Shown one piece after another: positions 51,270 to 64,000 of a stretch of 64,000 bases of DNA. The position numbers and the translations under genes are program-made. Below the pieces are notes generated by a model. It saw nothing but the letters and a program-made list of their open reading frames with translations. It searched no databases and was not told the origin of the DNA. Positions within the stretch are counted from its first letter, which is position 1. The number at the start of each line of letters is the position of its first letter. This stretch comes from Amycolatopsis australiensis (GTDB lineage: Bacteria > Actinomycetota > Actinomycetes > Mycobacteriales > Pseudonocardiaceae), in contig NZ_FPJG01000006.1 of the NCBI RefSeq assembly GCF_900119165.1, forward strand, positions 5,952,001-6,016,000, written 5' to 3'.

Positions 51270-51476
51270 CCCGACATCATGGCGGAACCCCGCGAGGTCC
51301 ACTGTGGCCGGTGGGTCCCCACCGCCTGCCCGCCGCACACGGGAAACGTCCACGGAATCGGTGCAGCGGTGAAAAAATTGCGCTGAAGGTGTGGCAAAAA
51401 GATGTATCCGGCTGCTTTGCCCGATTCCGCCGGTAGCGTCACGGCGTTCGACGACGCCACATCCGGGGAGGAAACC

Positions 51477-53096
51477 ATGGCATTGCTGAAGAACGGCGCG
51501 GTCGCCGCGCCACCGGGCACACCGGCCGCCGCACGCGCGCTGACGTCGCGAGATCCGTTCGGCACCACCGGCCTGCGTGCCGATCGCGGCGCGAACCGGT
51601 ACGGCGTCTGCTCGATCGAGGACTTTCCGCCGGGAATCACCGACCTGTCCGCCACCCACGAGGACGCCGGCGGTTTCTACAATTACGTCAACCAGTTCAC
51701 GGCCCCGAACTTCTGGTACCGCGACGGCGGGGTGCTGTCCTGGATCTACGGCGAGGAATACGACGACTGGCAGGGCACCTACGGCTTCGACGCCTGCGTC
51801 GCCGAGTACCACTCCGGGCACGGGACGATGGACGCCGGTGGCGTGTTCCGGATGCCGATGGGCGGCACCTGGGGCGGCTCGGCCTGGACCAGCTCGGCCG
51901 AGATGCGGCTGGGCAACGAGGTCGCGCGCTACCTGTTCTTCTCCACCTGCCTCTCGCTGCGCATCGGCGACGGCAACAGCCCGATCCGCACGTGGGACGC
52001 GGCCAACCTGGGCCTGCGGATGATCTTCGGCTTCGAAACGACCAGCGTCGACAGCCCGAACTACGGTGCGTTCTTCTTCGGCAAGTGGAACGGCAACGGC
52101 CACAAGTTCAGCAAGGCGTGGCTCGACGCGTCGTGGGACATCGACCACCACCAGGCGCCCTCGGTCGTCGCCTGCGGGGCGACGCAGGCCGAGGCGCAGG
52201 ACCGGCTGTTCAACGAGGGCACCTTCGACCCCGCCGCCGCGTCGAAGAACTGGTGGTGGTGGACCTGGTACGACGCCGCCCGGAGCATCAGCACGCCGCG
52301 CCTGGAGCTGCCGGGCACCCCACGCACGGCCCGGTTCGCGCCGCAGCGGCTGTCGTCCGCGCGGCTGACCGAGCTGGCCGGCCACTTCGGCGTCCGGCTC
52401 GACGGCCCGGTGGCGGCCACGGCGGGCCCGCACGGCCTCGTGCTGGGCGACGGCCAGGGCGGGCCGCGGCTGAGCGTCGACCCGCGCGGGGTCCGCGAGA
52501 TCACCTTCGCCGAGCCCGACGGCACCGGCCGCGACGCGCCGAGCGCCGCCGAAGCCGTCCGGATCGCGCAGGACGCCGTCGAGACGTTCGGGCTGGCCGA
52601 CCGCGTCGACCTCGTGGCCGACAAGGTCCGTCACCAGTACCACGCCGGCGGCACCGCCGACGAGGTCGCCGATCCGCGGGTGCGCGAGACCCATGTGGTG
52701 TTCACGCAGCTGGTCGACGGGCACCCGGTGGTCACGCCCGGCCTCGGCGAGGTCCGGGTGTCCATCGACGGCGCGGGCACGGTGACCACGATCGTCGACG
52801 CCACCCGCGAGGTCGAGCGGCTGGCCGAGAGCGCCCCGGCGGCGCCGGCGGACTCGCGCGCCACGGCGCGTGCGTCCACTGTGGACGAGGCACTGGACGC
52901 GCCGCTGCAGCGGCTGCTGCGCCGGCTGTCCGCGGGCGGCCGGGTGCCCGCGGAGGTCCGGACGATCCCGGACTCGACGGCCGTCGGCTACGCCCTGCGC
53001 GGGGACGACGGCGCCCAGGTCATCCGCCGGACCGTCGAGGTCGACTGCGGCGCCGGGCTGGCCAAGCGGTACGTGCTGGAGGCGCCGCTGCACTGA
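51477..53096 (+). CDS. DUF6345-like protein with caspase-like HSGHG motif
   Basis: A 539-residue protein. The N-terminal half (about 60-275) looks like DUF6345 (YNYVNQF, AEYHSGHGTMDAGG, FFFSTCLSLR); the His-Gly and later Cys (STCLSLR) are spaced as in caspase/gingipain-like folds, so a cysteine-protease-like activity is possible but unproven. The C-terminal half (about 290-500) resembles PepSY/FTP inhibitor-type domains (VVFTQLVDGHPVVTPGLGEVRV). No signal peptide is seen. ATG 51477 has AGGA upstream. Confidence 0.65.
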   Translation: MALLKNGAVAAPPGTPAAARALTSRDPFGTTGLRADRGANRYGVCSIEDFPPGITDLSATHEDAGGFYNYVNQFTAPNFWYRDGGVLSWIYGEEYDDWQGTYGFDACVAEYHSGHGTMDAGGVFRMPMGGTWGGSAWTSSAEMRLGNEVARYLFFSTCLSLRIGDGNSPIRTWDAANLGLRMIFGFETTSVDSPNYGAFFFGKWNGNGHKFSKAWLDASWDIDHHQAPSVVACGATQAEAQDRLFNEGTFDPAAASKNWWWWTWYDAARSISTPRLELPGTPRTARFAPQRLSSARLTELAGHFGVRLDGPVAATAGPHGLVLGDGQGGPRLSVDPRGVREITFAEPDGTGRDAPSAAEAVRIAQDAVETFGLADRVDLVADKVRHQYHAGGTADEVADPRVRETHVVFTQLVDGHPVVTPGLGEVRVSIDGAGTVTTIVDATREVERLAESAPAAPADSRATARASTVDEALDAPLQRLLRRLSAGGRVPAEVRTIPDSTAVGYALRGDDGAQVIRRTVEVDCGAGLAKRYVLEAPLH

Positions 53097-53107
53097 GGGC
53101 GGGAGGA

Positions 53108-53140
53108 CGGGCCGGCACCGCGTCGGGGGGTGCCGGCCCG
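53108..53140 (+). terminator. Hairpin after the DUF6345-like gene
   Basis: A perfect 12-bp GC-rich stem (53108-53119 with 53129-53140) and a 9-nt loop, 11 bp after the stop. A likely terminator without a T-run. Confidence 0.7.
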
Positions 53141-53305
53141 GTCCCGTGCGCGCCGGCCACCACACGATCGATGACGCGGCCGGCCGGTCGCCGCCGATTT
53201 TTCCGCCCGATCGGGTGTGAACGTGAGGTATCCGGGGAATCAACAAGGGACACCTGTGCCCGGGGCCGTGCTTGTGACCGTGCCTGTGACCGAGGGGAGA
53301 CCGCG

Positions 53306-53545
53306 ATGACCTTCGACTTCGTCAGCCGCTGGCTGGGCCGGGATCGCACGCGCCCCGGCGTCACGGTGGACCTCTCCTGCGGCGGCCGCGTGACGCTGCG
53401 CGAAGTCGACGGCAAGCCGGTGCTGGCCATCACGACCGCCCCGGGCCCGGACGGCCGGTGCGACGTGGCCGCCGTGCCGCTCTCGGCCGCCGAACGCCGC
53501 GAACTGGGCCAGGTCCTCGAATCGGACATCCTGCTCGCCTCCTGA
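53306..53545 (+). CDS. Small protein of unknown function
   Basis: A 79-residue soluble protein (MTFDFVSRWLGRDRTRPGVT, then TLREVDGKPVLAITTAPG and AERRELGQVLESDILLAS). It has a GGGGAG ribosome site 7 nt upstream and coding-like composition. I do not recognise the family. It stands alone between a terminator and a repeat array. Confidence 0.65.
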   Translation: MTFDFVSRWLGRDRTRPGVTVDLSCGGRVTLREVDGKPVLAITTAPGPDGRCDVAAVPLSAAERRELGQVLESDILLAS

Positions 53546-53570
53546 CCGGACGGCCGCATCCTGGCCAGCG

Positions 53571-53790
53571 GACCCGCTCCACCGGCAGGTCCTCGGACTC
53601 CGGCGGTATTCGGCCTGGTGGACCCGCTCCACCCGGCAGACGCCGGACCGGAACCACCGCACCCGCCCGGCGACCCGCTCCACCCGGCGGCCCCGACCCG
53701 GACCACCACCTCCGGCCTGGCGGACCCGCTTCACCCGGCAGCCCGCCGGACCGGAACCACCGGGGAACCCGCTCCACCCGGCCGCCCCCG
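53571..53790. repeat. Tandem repeat of about 51 bp, five copies
   Basis: The core gacccgctccacccggc recurs at 53571 (lacking one c), 53621, 53672, 53723 (one change) and 53766, giving a period of 50-51 bp with a shorter last unit. Copies 2 and 4 also share the following cgccggaccggaaccacc. A 17-codon period leaves protein frames open on the minus strand, but no gene start is evident. It may vary in copy number between strains. Confidence 0.75.
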
Positions 53791-53954
53791 ACTCGGGCGG
53801 CCGCCGCTGTCCGGAGTCGGACCGTGCGAAACAGGGGACCCGTACTTTCCCGCCACCGGGGGTTTCCCTACCGTTCGCGCCGTAAGCTCCCGACCGTGCT
53901 TTGTGGCAGTCCTCGCGAGAAAGCCGGTCCGCGCGGTGTGGCGCGGGTCGCTTT

Positions 53955-53971
53955 TTGTGGGGTTCCCACAA
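53955..53971. promoter_or_regulatory. TTGTGGG-gtt-CCCACAA inverted repeat upstream of the carboxylase
   Basis: Perfect 7-bp arms with a 3-bp centre, about 135 bp before the carboxylase start. A compact dyad like this suits a dimeric repressor; no candidate regulator lies beside it. Confidence 0.45.
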
Positions 53972-54045
53972 CGCAGCCGCCTCGGCATGCGCCATGGCGG
54001 ACATTGGTCTACCCGGCGGTAATCCAGCAGGGTGTAGACAGGTGC

Positions 54046-54075
54046 AGGCGACGCCCCACGACAGGTGCGTCGCCT
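54046..54075 (+). promoter_or_regulatory. Leader hairpin ahead of the carboxylase gene
   Basis: AGGCGACGC (54046-54054) pairs perfectly with GCGTCGCCT (54067-54075) over a 12-nt loop, 31 nt before GTG 54107. It may act in the 5' leader or mark an operator; the SD GGGAGG (54093-54098) is left free. Confidence 0.45.
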
Positions 54076-54106
54076 TCTGTGCGTGCGTACTTGGGAGGCT
54101 CAGCCG

Positions 54107-59578
<5,472 letters not shown>

Positions 59579-59587
59579 CGAGCCCAC

Positions 59588-59644
59588 AGCGCCCCAATGT
59601 GGCCTTCGGTGCGCAAGACGCACCCAAGGCCGCCTTGGGGCGCT
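59588..59644 (+). terminator. Long hairpin after the carboxylase
   Basis: Two 26-nt arms (59588-59613 and 59619-59644) pair at 23 of 26 positions with a 5-nt loop. It starts 9 bp after the carboxylase stop, so it is probably a terminator. Its length and near-symmetry also resemble dispersed palindromic repeat elements. Confidence 0.7.
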
Positions 59645-59767
59645 CGGCGGTTTCGCGACTTTCGGGGGTATGCCGGGTTTGTACCGCGCCGACACACTGT
59701 GCGTGCCGGTACGGTGACCCCGGGTTCCGACCGGACCTCCATCCGCGCGACGTGAGGAGCTCCCCCG

Positions 59768-61087
59768 ATGGCGTCAAGGTCCCTGTCCCGGCTCGCCCTC
59801 GCGGCGACCGGGGTCCTGCTCACCACCCTGCTCGGGGGCACGGCCGCCGCGCAGCCGGCGGACACGCCGGTGTTCTGGCGTGTCCCGGCGACCGCCGCCC
59901 AGGCCCAGGCGCTGGTGGCGGCCGGGTTCGACGTCGAGGAGGGCGGCGCGGGCACGATCGACGTCGTCGGCGGCCAGGCCGTGGCGGGGAAACTGCGCGC
60001 GCTCGGCTACCGGCCGTCGTTCTTCGACACCGTCTACAAGGACGTGCCCGCGCGGACGGATTCCCTGGCGGCCGACACGTTCTACGGCGGATACCGCACC
60101 GTCACCGCGCACGAGAACCACCTCGCGGCCGTCGCCGCCGCGCACCCCGACCTGGCCACGAAGTACACGATCGGGCAGTCCTGGAAGAAGACGAAGGGCC
60201 AGGGCGGGCACGACGTCCAGGCCATCTGCCTGACCAAGAAGCAGGCGGGCGACTGCACGCTTTCGACGTCGTCGCCGAAGCCGAAGTTCTTCCTGATGGC
60301 CCAGATCCACGCGCGCGAGCTGTCGACCGGCGAGCTCGCCTGGCGCTGGATCGACTACCTCGCCGACGGCTACGCCACCGACGCCACGGCGAAGTCCATT
60401 TTGGACACGACCGAGGTGTGGGTGGTGCCGATCGCCAACCCCGACGGCGTCGACATCGTCGCCTCCGGCGGGAACTCGCCGAAGCTGCAGCGCAAGAACG
60501 CGGACAACAGCCGTGGCGGCTGCTCGGGCACGAACATCGGCGTCGACCTGAACCGCAACTCGACGTTCAAGTGGGGTGCCGACTCCAGCTCGCCGTGCGC
60601 GGAGACCTACCAGGGCGTGAGCGCCGGGTCGGAGCCGGAGACGCAGGCCCTGGAGAAGCTGGCCCGCGCGATCTTCCCGGACCAGCGCGGCCCCGGCAAC
60701 GACGACCCGGCGCCGTCGACCGCCCAGGGCACGATGATCACGCTGCACAGCTACGGCAACGACATCATCATCCCGTGGGGCTTCACCCAGGCCACGTCGC
60801 CGAACGACGCGCAGTACCGCAGGCTCGGCGCGAAGTACGCGGCGTCGAACGGCTATCTCGTCGGCACGAACGAGGAGACGGTCGGCTACGACACGAGCGG
60901 CACGACCGACGACTTCACCTACGGCGAACTCGGCGTCGCGAGCGTGACGTTCGAGGTCGGCGCGTCGAGCGGCAGCTGCGGCGGTTTCCTGCCGAAGTAC
61001 ACCTGCGTCGACAGCACGTTCTGGCCGAAGAACAAGGGCGCGCTGGTCACCGCCGCGAAGGCCGCGGCGGCGCCGTACCGGCAGTGA
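59768..61087 (+). CDS. Secreted M14-family zinc carboxypeptidase
   Basis: A 439-residue exported peptidase. Residues 1-28 form a Sec signal ending AAA before QPADTPVF. A propeptide-like stretch follows, then the M14 domain: zinc ligands His181 and Glu184 (QIHARELST) and His327 (TLHSYGND), substrate region NIGVDLNRNS, and catalytic Glu396 (VTFEVGASS). It should remove C-terminal residues from extracellular peptides. The SD GAGGAG lies upstream of ATG 59768. Confidence 0.93.
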   Translation: MASRSLSRLALAATGVLLTTLLGGTAAAQPADTPVFWRVPATAAQAQALVAAGFDVEEGGAGTIDVVGGQAVAGKLRALGYRPSFFDTVYKDVPARTDSLAADTFYGGYRTVTAHENHLAAVAAAHPDLATKYTIGQSWKKTKGQGGHDVQAICLTKKQAGDCTLSTSSPKPKFFLMAQIHARELSTGELAWRWIDYLADGYATDATAKSILDTTEVWVVPIANPDGVDIVASGGNSPKLQRKNADNSRGGCSGTNIGVDLNRNSTFKWGADSSSPCAETYQGVSAGSEPETQALEKLARAIFPDQRGPGNDDPAPSTAQGTMITLHSYGNDIIIPWGFTQATSPNDAQYRRLGAKYAASNGYLVGTNEETVGYDTSGTTDDFTYGELGVASVTFEVGASSGSCGGFLPKYTCVDSTFWPKNKGALVTAAKAAAAPYRQ

Positions 61088-61088
61088 G

Positions 61089-62126
61089 TCACGGACGGCA
61101 GACGTAGATGCAGTTCTGCGGACGCGGGGAGGCGGCCACGCGCACGTGCCCGAACCCCGCGTCCGTCAGCATTTCGGTGGCCTTCTCGGTGCCCCACATG
61201 GCGCCGAGCGCGGCGCCGCCTTCGGCGAGTGACGTCGTCGTGCAGTACATCAGGCTGATCGAATAGGTGAGGGCCGCCAGCGGGTTGCCGACGTTTCGGG
61301 CCACGTCGCTGGAGAAGAAGGTGTCCACCATGAAGAACAGGCCGTCGGGAGCCAGCGCCCGGCGGACCTGCCGCAGCACGACGTCGGGCCGGTCCTGGTC
61401 GTGGACGGCGTCGAAGGCGGTGATGAGGTCGTACGGCGGATCGGCGGTCAGTGCGGCAGCGTCCCCGACGGCGAACTCGGCGTTCGGCAGGTCGCCGGCG
61501 TTCTGCCGGGCCAGGTCGACGACGCGCCGGTCGATGTCGATACCGGTGAACCGCGAGGCGGGAAAGGCGCGCGCGGCGACTGAAATGGCGTGGCCGGTAC
61601 CGCAGCCGAGATCGAGCACCCGCACCCCGGCGGCGAGCCGCTCGGTGAGACCGGGGACGGCACCGAAGAAGCCGTCGACGAGGTGTTCGCGGTAGATGTG
61701 CTTCCAGCTGTCGCCGGTCTTCGCGCCGAGGGATTCGAGGTGGGGGCCGTAGGCGGACCGGGGCACGCCGCCGCCTTCGGCGAAGGCGCGTTCCAGATCG
61801 GGCAGGATGGCGGTGAAGGCGGAGAGGGTCAGCAGCGAGGGCATGAGGTTCGACGCGGTGTCGCCGAGCAGGAATTTCGCGTGCTCGGTCGGGAAGGTGT
61901 ACTCGCCGGCTTCATAGGTGAAGATGCCGCCGGTGACCATGGCCCCGAGCCATTCGCGGACGTAGCGTTCGTGCAGCCCGGCCCGTTCGGCGAGACCGGC
62001 ACTGGTGGCGGGCCCCCGGGCGGCGGCCTGGAAGAGCCCGGTGCGGTGCCCGATCCCGATCAGCATGGTGAGCGCGCTGCCGGTCATGGTGGCGGTGAGG
62101 TGCGCGGCGAAGTCCGACTCCTTCAT
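61089..62126 (-). CDS. SAM-dependent methyltransferase with N-terminal winged helix
   Basis: A 345-residue two-domain protein. Residues 1-90 form a dimerisation/winged-helix part (LIGIGHRTGLFQAAA, GLAERAGLHERYVREWLGAMV). The methyltransferase domain has SAM motif VLDLGCGTGHAISVAARAF and ITAFDAVHDQDRPDVVLRQV. The layout fits small-molecule O- or C-methyltransferases; the substrate is unknown. Convergent with the carboxypeptidase, with only one base between the stops. Confidence 0.88.
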   Translation of the reverse strand: MKESDFAAHLTATMTGSALTMLIGIGHRTGLFQAAARGPATSAGLAERAGLHERYVREWLGAMVTGGIFTYEAGEYTFPTEHAKFLLGDTASNLMPSLLTLSAFTAILPDLERAFAEGGGVPRSAYGPHLESLGAKTGDSWKHIYREHLVDGFFGAVPGLTERLAAGVRVLDLGCGTGHAISVAARAFPASRFTGIDIDRRVVDLARQNAGDLPNAEFAVGDAAALTADPPYDLITAFDAVHDQDRPDVVLRQVRRALAPDGLFFMVDTFFSSDVARNVGNPLAALTYSISLMYCTTTSLAEGGAALGAMWGTEKATEMLTDAGFGHVRVAASPRPQNCIYVCRP

Positions 62127-62384
62127 GCGGAGTGAGCCTACTCGCCGGGGATAGTCCGATGTGGACGATCCGGCCGGGCGGGTCCGACTTCGGCTCCCGC
62201 GCCCCGGCGGCCGTGCCGCTGCGGCTCGGCACGATTGGGTCCGGGCACGTGCCCGGCTCCGGTTCCGCGAGCCCCACGGCGCCGGCCTCGCACACCCGAC
62301 GGCTGCAGCTCGGCACGAATCCGGTTTCGCGGGGCAGGCGCACCCGGCGGCCGGGCCGGCTCAGCCGTGGCCGCCGGGTGCGGG
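62127..62384. other. Gap without a supported gene
   Basis: A 258-bp GC-rich gap between two minus-strand genes. It holds one imperfect direct repeat, gctgcrgctcggcacga, near 62219 and 62302, and no convincing hairpin or coding frame. It presumably contains the methyltransferase promoter. Confidence 0.4.
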
Positions 62385-63305
62385 TCAGTCCTCGTCCTCC
62401 AGGCCGGCGTCCGCGAGTACCGCGTACACGCGGCGGCGCGCGTCGGCGAGGATTTTCTTCACCTCCGTGATCTGCGCTTCCGTTCCGCTGTAGCCCACCT
62501 GGGCGGCCGCGCCCGACAGCTCGCCCAAGGCGTGCCACAGGGCGGCGAAGCGGTCGGCGCCCTGCTCGTCCTCCGGTTCACCCCAAAGAGCGGCGAATTC
62601 GGCTTCCCGCCCGGCGACGTGCTCCCGCCCGGCCTCGGTCAGCTCGGCGACGCGGCGGCCACCGGTCTCGACCGTGTGGACGAGCCCCTCGTCCTCCAGC
62701 TGCTGCAGGATCGGGTAGACCGAGCCCGGACTGGGCCGCCACCGGTCCTGGGTCCGGCGCCGGATCTCCTGCATGAGCTGGTAGCCGTGCATCGGCTCCT
62801 CCGCGAGCAACGCGAGCACGGCGGGCCGCACCGGACGGCTCGGGCTGCGGCCCCCGCGGAACTCCTGCACCCGCTGGAAGGCACCGGGGCCGCCGAACCA
62901 CCCACCGGGCCCGCCGAAGGAGCCGGGCCCCCCGGGAAACCCAGGCGGCTGCGGCGGATGCGGTGGATGCGGCGGAAAGCCCCCGCGGGCCAGGTCGGGG
63001 ACGCCCTCCCAGGGCTCGTGACCAGGGAAGTCGCCGTGCTCACCGAAGTGGCCTGGCCCATGGCCAAAACCCGGATGACCGGCGACATGCCCCGGAACGC
63101 CGAGGTGACTCAGCCCCGGGTGGTCGGGCAGGTCACCGGGATCATGGCCCGGCTCGTGCTCCGGCACACCGCGGCCCCGCCCCCGAGGCGGACCGGCCGG
63201 GTGGTCGCCGGGCCCGTGCCCGGAACCCGGACCCCCGGGCCCGAAATGACCCGCACCGTGTCCGCCGCCGAACCCGGCTCCGAACCCCGCGAACGGATGT
63301 CCCAT
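62385..63305 (-). CDS. PadR family regulator with His/Gly/Pro-rich N-terminal extension
   Basis: A 306-residue protein. Residues about 160-235 form a PadR winged helix (VRPAVLALLAEEPMHGYQLMQEI, SPGSVYPILQQLEDEGLVHTVETGGRRV), with a C-terminal helical part (WHALGELSGAAAQVGYSGTEAQITEVK). The first 155 residues are low complexity (GFGAGFGGGHGAGHFGPG, GHGPGHFGEHGDFPGHEP) with many His, which could bind Ni, Zn or Cu. Such extensions occur in some actinobacterial PadR proteins. A CGATATATCG palindrome 40 bp upstream is a likely own operator. Confidence 0.88.
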   Translation of the reverse strand: MGHPFAGFGAGFGGGHGAGHFGPGGPGSGHGPGDHPAGPPRGRGRGVPEHEPGHDPGDLPDHPGLSHLGVPGHVAGHPGFGHGPGHFGEHGDFPGHEPWEGVPDLARGGFPPHPPHPPQPPGFPGGPGSFGGPGGWFGGPGAFQRVQEFRGGRSPSRPVRPAVLALLAEEPMHGYQLMQEIRRRTQDRWRPSPGSVYPILQQLEDEGLVHTVETGGRRVAELTEAGREHVAGREAEFAALWGEPEDEQGADRFAALWHALGELSGAAAQVGYSGTEAQITEVKKILADARRRVYAVLADAGLEDED

Positions 63306-63323
63306 CGTCTTCCTCCTCCACTG

Positions 63324-63354
63324 GTCGTATCGCCGACACTACGACGATATATCG
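63324..63354. promoter_or_regulatory. Candidate PadR operator region
   Basis: CGATATATCG (63345-63354) is a perfect palindrome, and GTCGTA (63324-63329) with TACGAC (63340-63345) forms a second dyad beside it. Both lie just upstream of the PadR ATG at 63305 and over the end of the LysR remnant. Confidence 0.5.
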
Positions 63355-64000
63355 CCGTTGGATCGCCGGCAAGCCGCCGTGGAGGACTTGACCGCCAGCG
63401 TCAGCAAGTCCGCCGCCGGGCCCGTCAACGCCGTCCCGCCGGCCAGACCGCTCGCAGCACCCGGCTCAGCTCCACTCCCGCCACCGCCACCGCCGCCAGA
63501 CGGCGGCCCGCCACCTCGCGCACCACGTCCAGTTCGTTGGTCACCGCCGGGCCCGCGCCCGCGATCACCGCGTTCCGCACCGCCGACGCCGACCCCAGCT
63601 CCAGCAGCGGCCGCGCGCCACCAGGTCGGCGACCTGCTCCGAGTTCGCCACCACGAGCCGGTCCGGTCCGCTTGACCTCGCCGGTCCACGCCGGCACGAA
63701 GTGCTCGGCCAGCGTTATGCTCGCCGCCACGCGCAGCTGCGCGCCACGCTGCGTGAGCAGGGCCTCCGCGCCCGTGCGGAGTCCGTCCACTTCGGCCAGT
63801 GCGCGGTGCGCCCAGCCCGCGATCACGCGGCCGTCCGGGGTCTGGGCCCAGCCGCGGCGGGTCCGGTCCACCAGGGACAGTCCCAGCTGTCGTTCCAAAG
63901 TGGACAGACGCTTGCTCGCCGCGGGCTGGGCGATGCCGAGCGCGCCCGCCGCCTGGCCGATGCTGCCCAGGTCGTCGACGAGCACCAGCACCCGCAGGGA
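63339..64000 (-). pseudogene. Decayed LysR-type regulator, 5' end outside the window
   Basis: The HTH is intact (SIGQAAGALGIAQPAASKRLSTLERQLGL), but the effector domain is broken. After EVKRTGP near 63663 the matching sequence (RLVVANSEQVADLVARG) is in another frame. About 90 codons are then missing near 63612 before the original frame resumes at RPLLELGSASAVRNAVIAG. Close to the end one base is lost near 63440, where RAVWPAGRR meets a stop while LTGPAADLLTLAVKSS continues in the other frame to 63339. Three lesions mean it is very unlikely to be functional. Confidence 0.8.

Noticed and set aside
53571..53790. CRISPR-like array
   Set aside because: Units are about 51 bp with related, not unique, spacers and no cas genes are near; it is a plain tandem repeat.

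Overview
The window is very GC-rich, with strong third-position G/C bias, many GTG starts and dense, often overlapping genes. ECF sigma factors, GAF-ANTAR proteins, SpoIIE/STAS regulators, a type VII secretion-type substrate pair, a fatty acyl-AMP ligase and a split LigD repair set all point to a soil actinomycete. A Pseudonocardiaceae member such as Amycolatopsis is my best guess; this is an inference, because no marker RNA is present. I see no tRNA or rRNA gene, insertion sequence, prophage or CRISPR array, so this looks like chromosomal accessory territory.

Layout. 1-3434: ECF sigma factor followed by an alkylation-repair operon (two Ogt proteins, a 2OG-Fe(II) oxygenase and a small unknown). 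3435-4991: LysE/ArgO exporter divergent from an ArgP-like regulator that carries a one-base frameshift. 5188-9797: TetR/FAD-monooxygenase pair with a clear operator, an orphan fragment, and the MhpF-MhpE end of a meta-cleavage pathway. 9908-15228: Tat-exported GH28 pectinase, two XRE-cupin regulators each divergent from an enzyme across a palindromic operator, and an ECF sigma factor with a SnoaL-like tail. 15609-21666: truncated globin, sirtuin, MarR-GNAT fusion, DUF3800-like protein, two alpha/beta hydrolases and DoxX.

21762-33166 is a DNA-repair and stress block. It holds separate LigD-type ligase, polymerase and phosphoesterase-polymerase genes, interleaved with GAF-ANTAR sensors, a SpoIIE phosphatase, two STAS proteins, a hemerythrin and a PfkB kinase. 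Several genes have upstream sequences fitting the actinobacterial SigB/SigF-type promoter (GNNT, 14-16 bp, GGGTAY), which suggests a general-stress regulon.

33198-43500: GH13 glucosidase, a methyltransferase, then the most unusual locus: a five-gene, mostly overlapping minus-strand operon coding for a fatty acyl-AMP ligase, an acyl carrier protein, an EspC-like 104-residue protein with a YxxxE signal, a 1048-residue Gly/Ser- and His/Ser-rich WXG protein, and a coiled-coil protein. A DUF2087 regulator lies divergent across a perfect palindrome. An ECF sigma factor and a DUF151 nuclease follow. 43670-53545: SRPBCC protein, two MFS exporters (one divergent from a MocR/PdxR regulator), lysozyme-like membrane protein, PHP hydrolase, GerW-like protein and a DUF6345-type protein.

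53546-64000: a 51-bp-period tandem repeat and structured leader precede a 1823-residue single-chain acyl-CoA carboxylase with a eukaryote-like central region. It is followed by a long hairpin, an M14 carboxypeptidase, a methyltransferase, a PadR regulator with a His/Gly-rich N-terminal extension, and a decayed LysR gene running off the window end.
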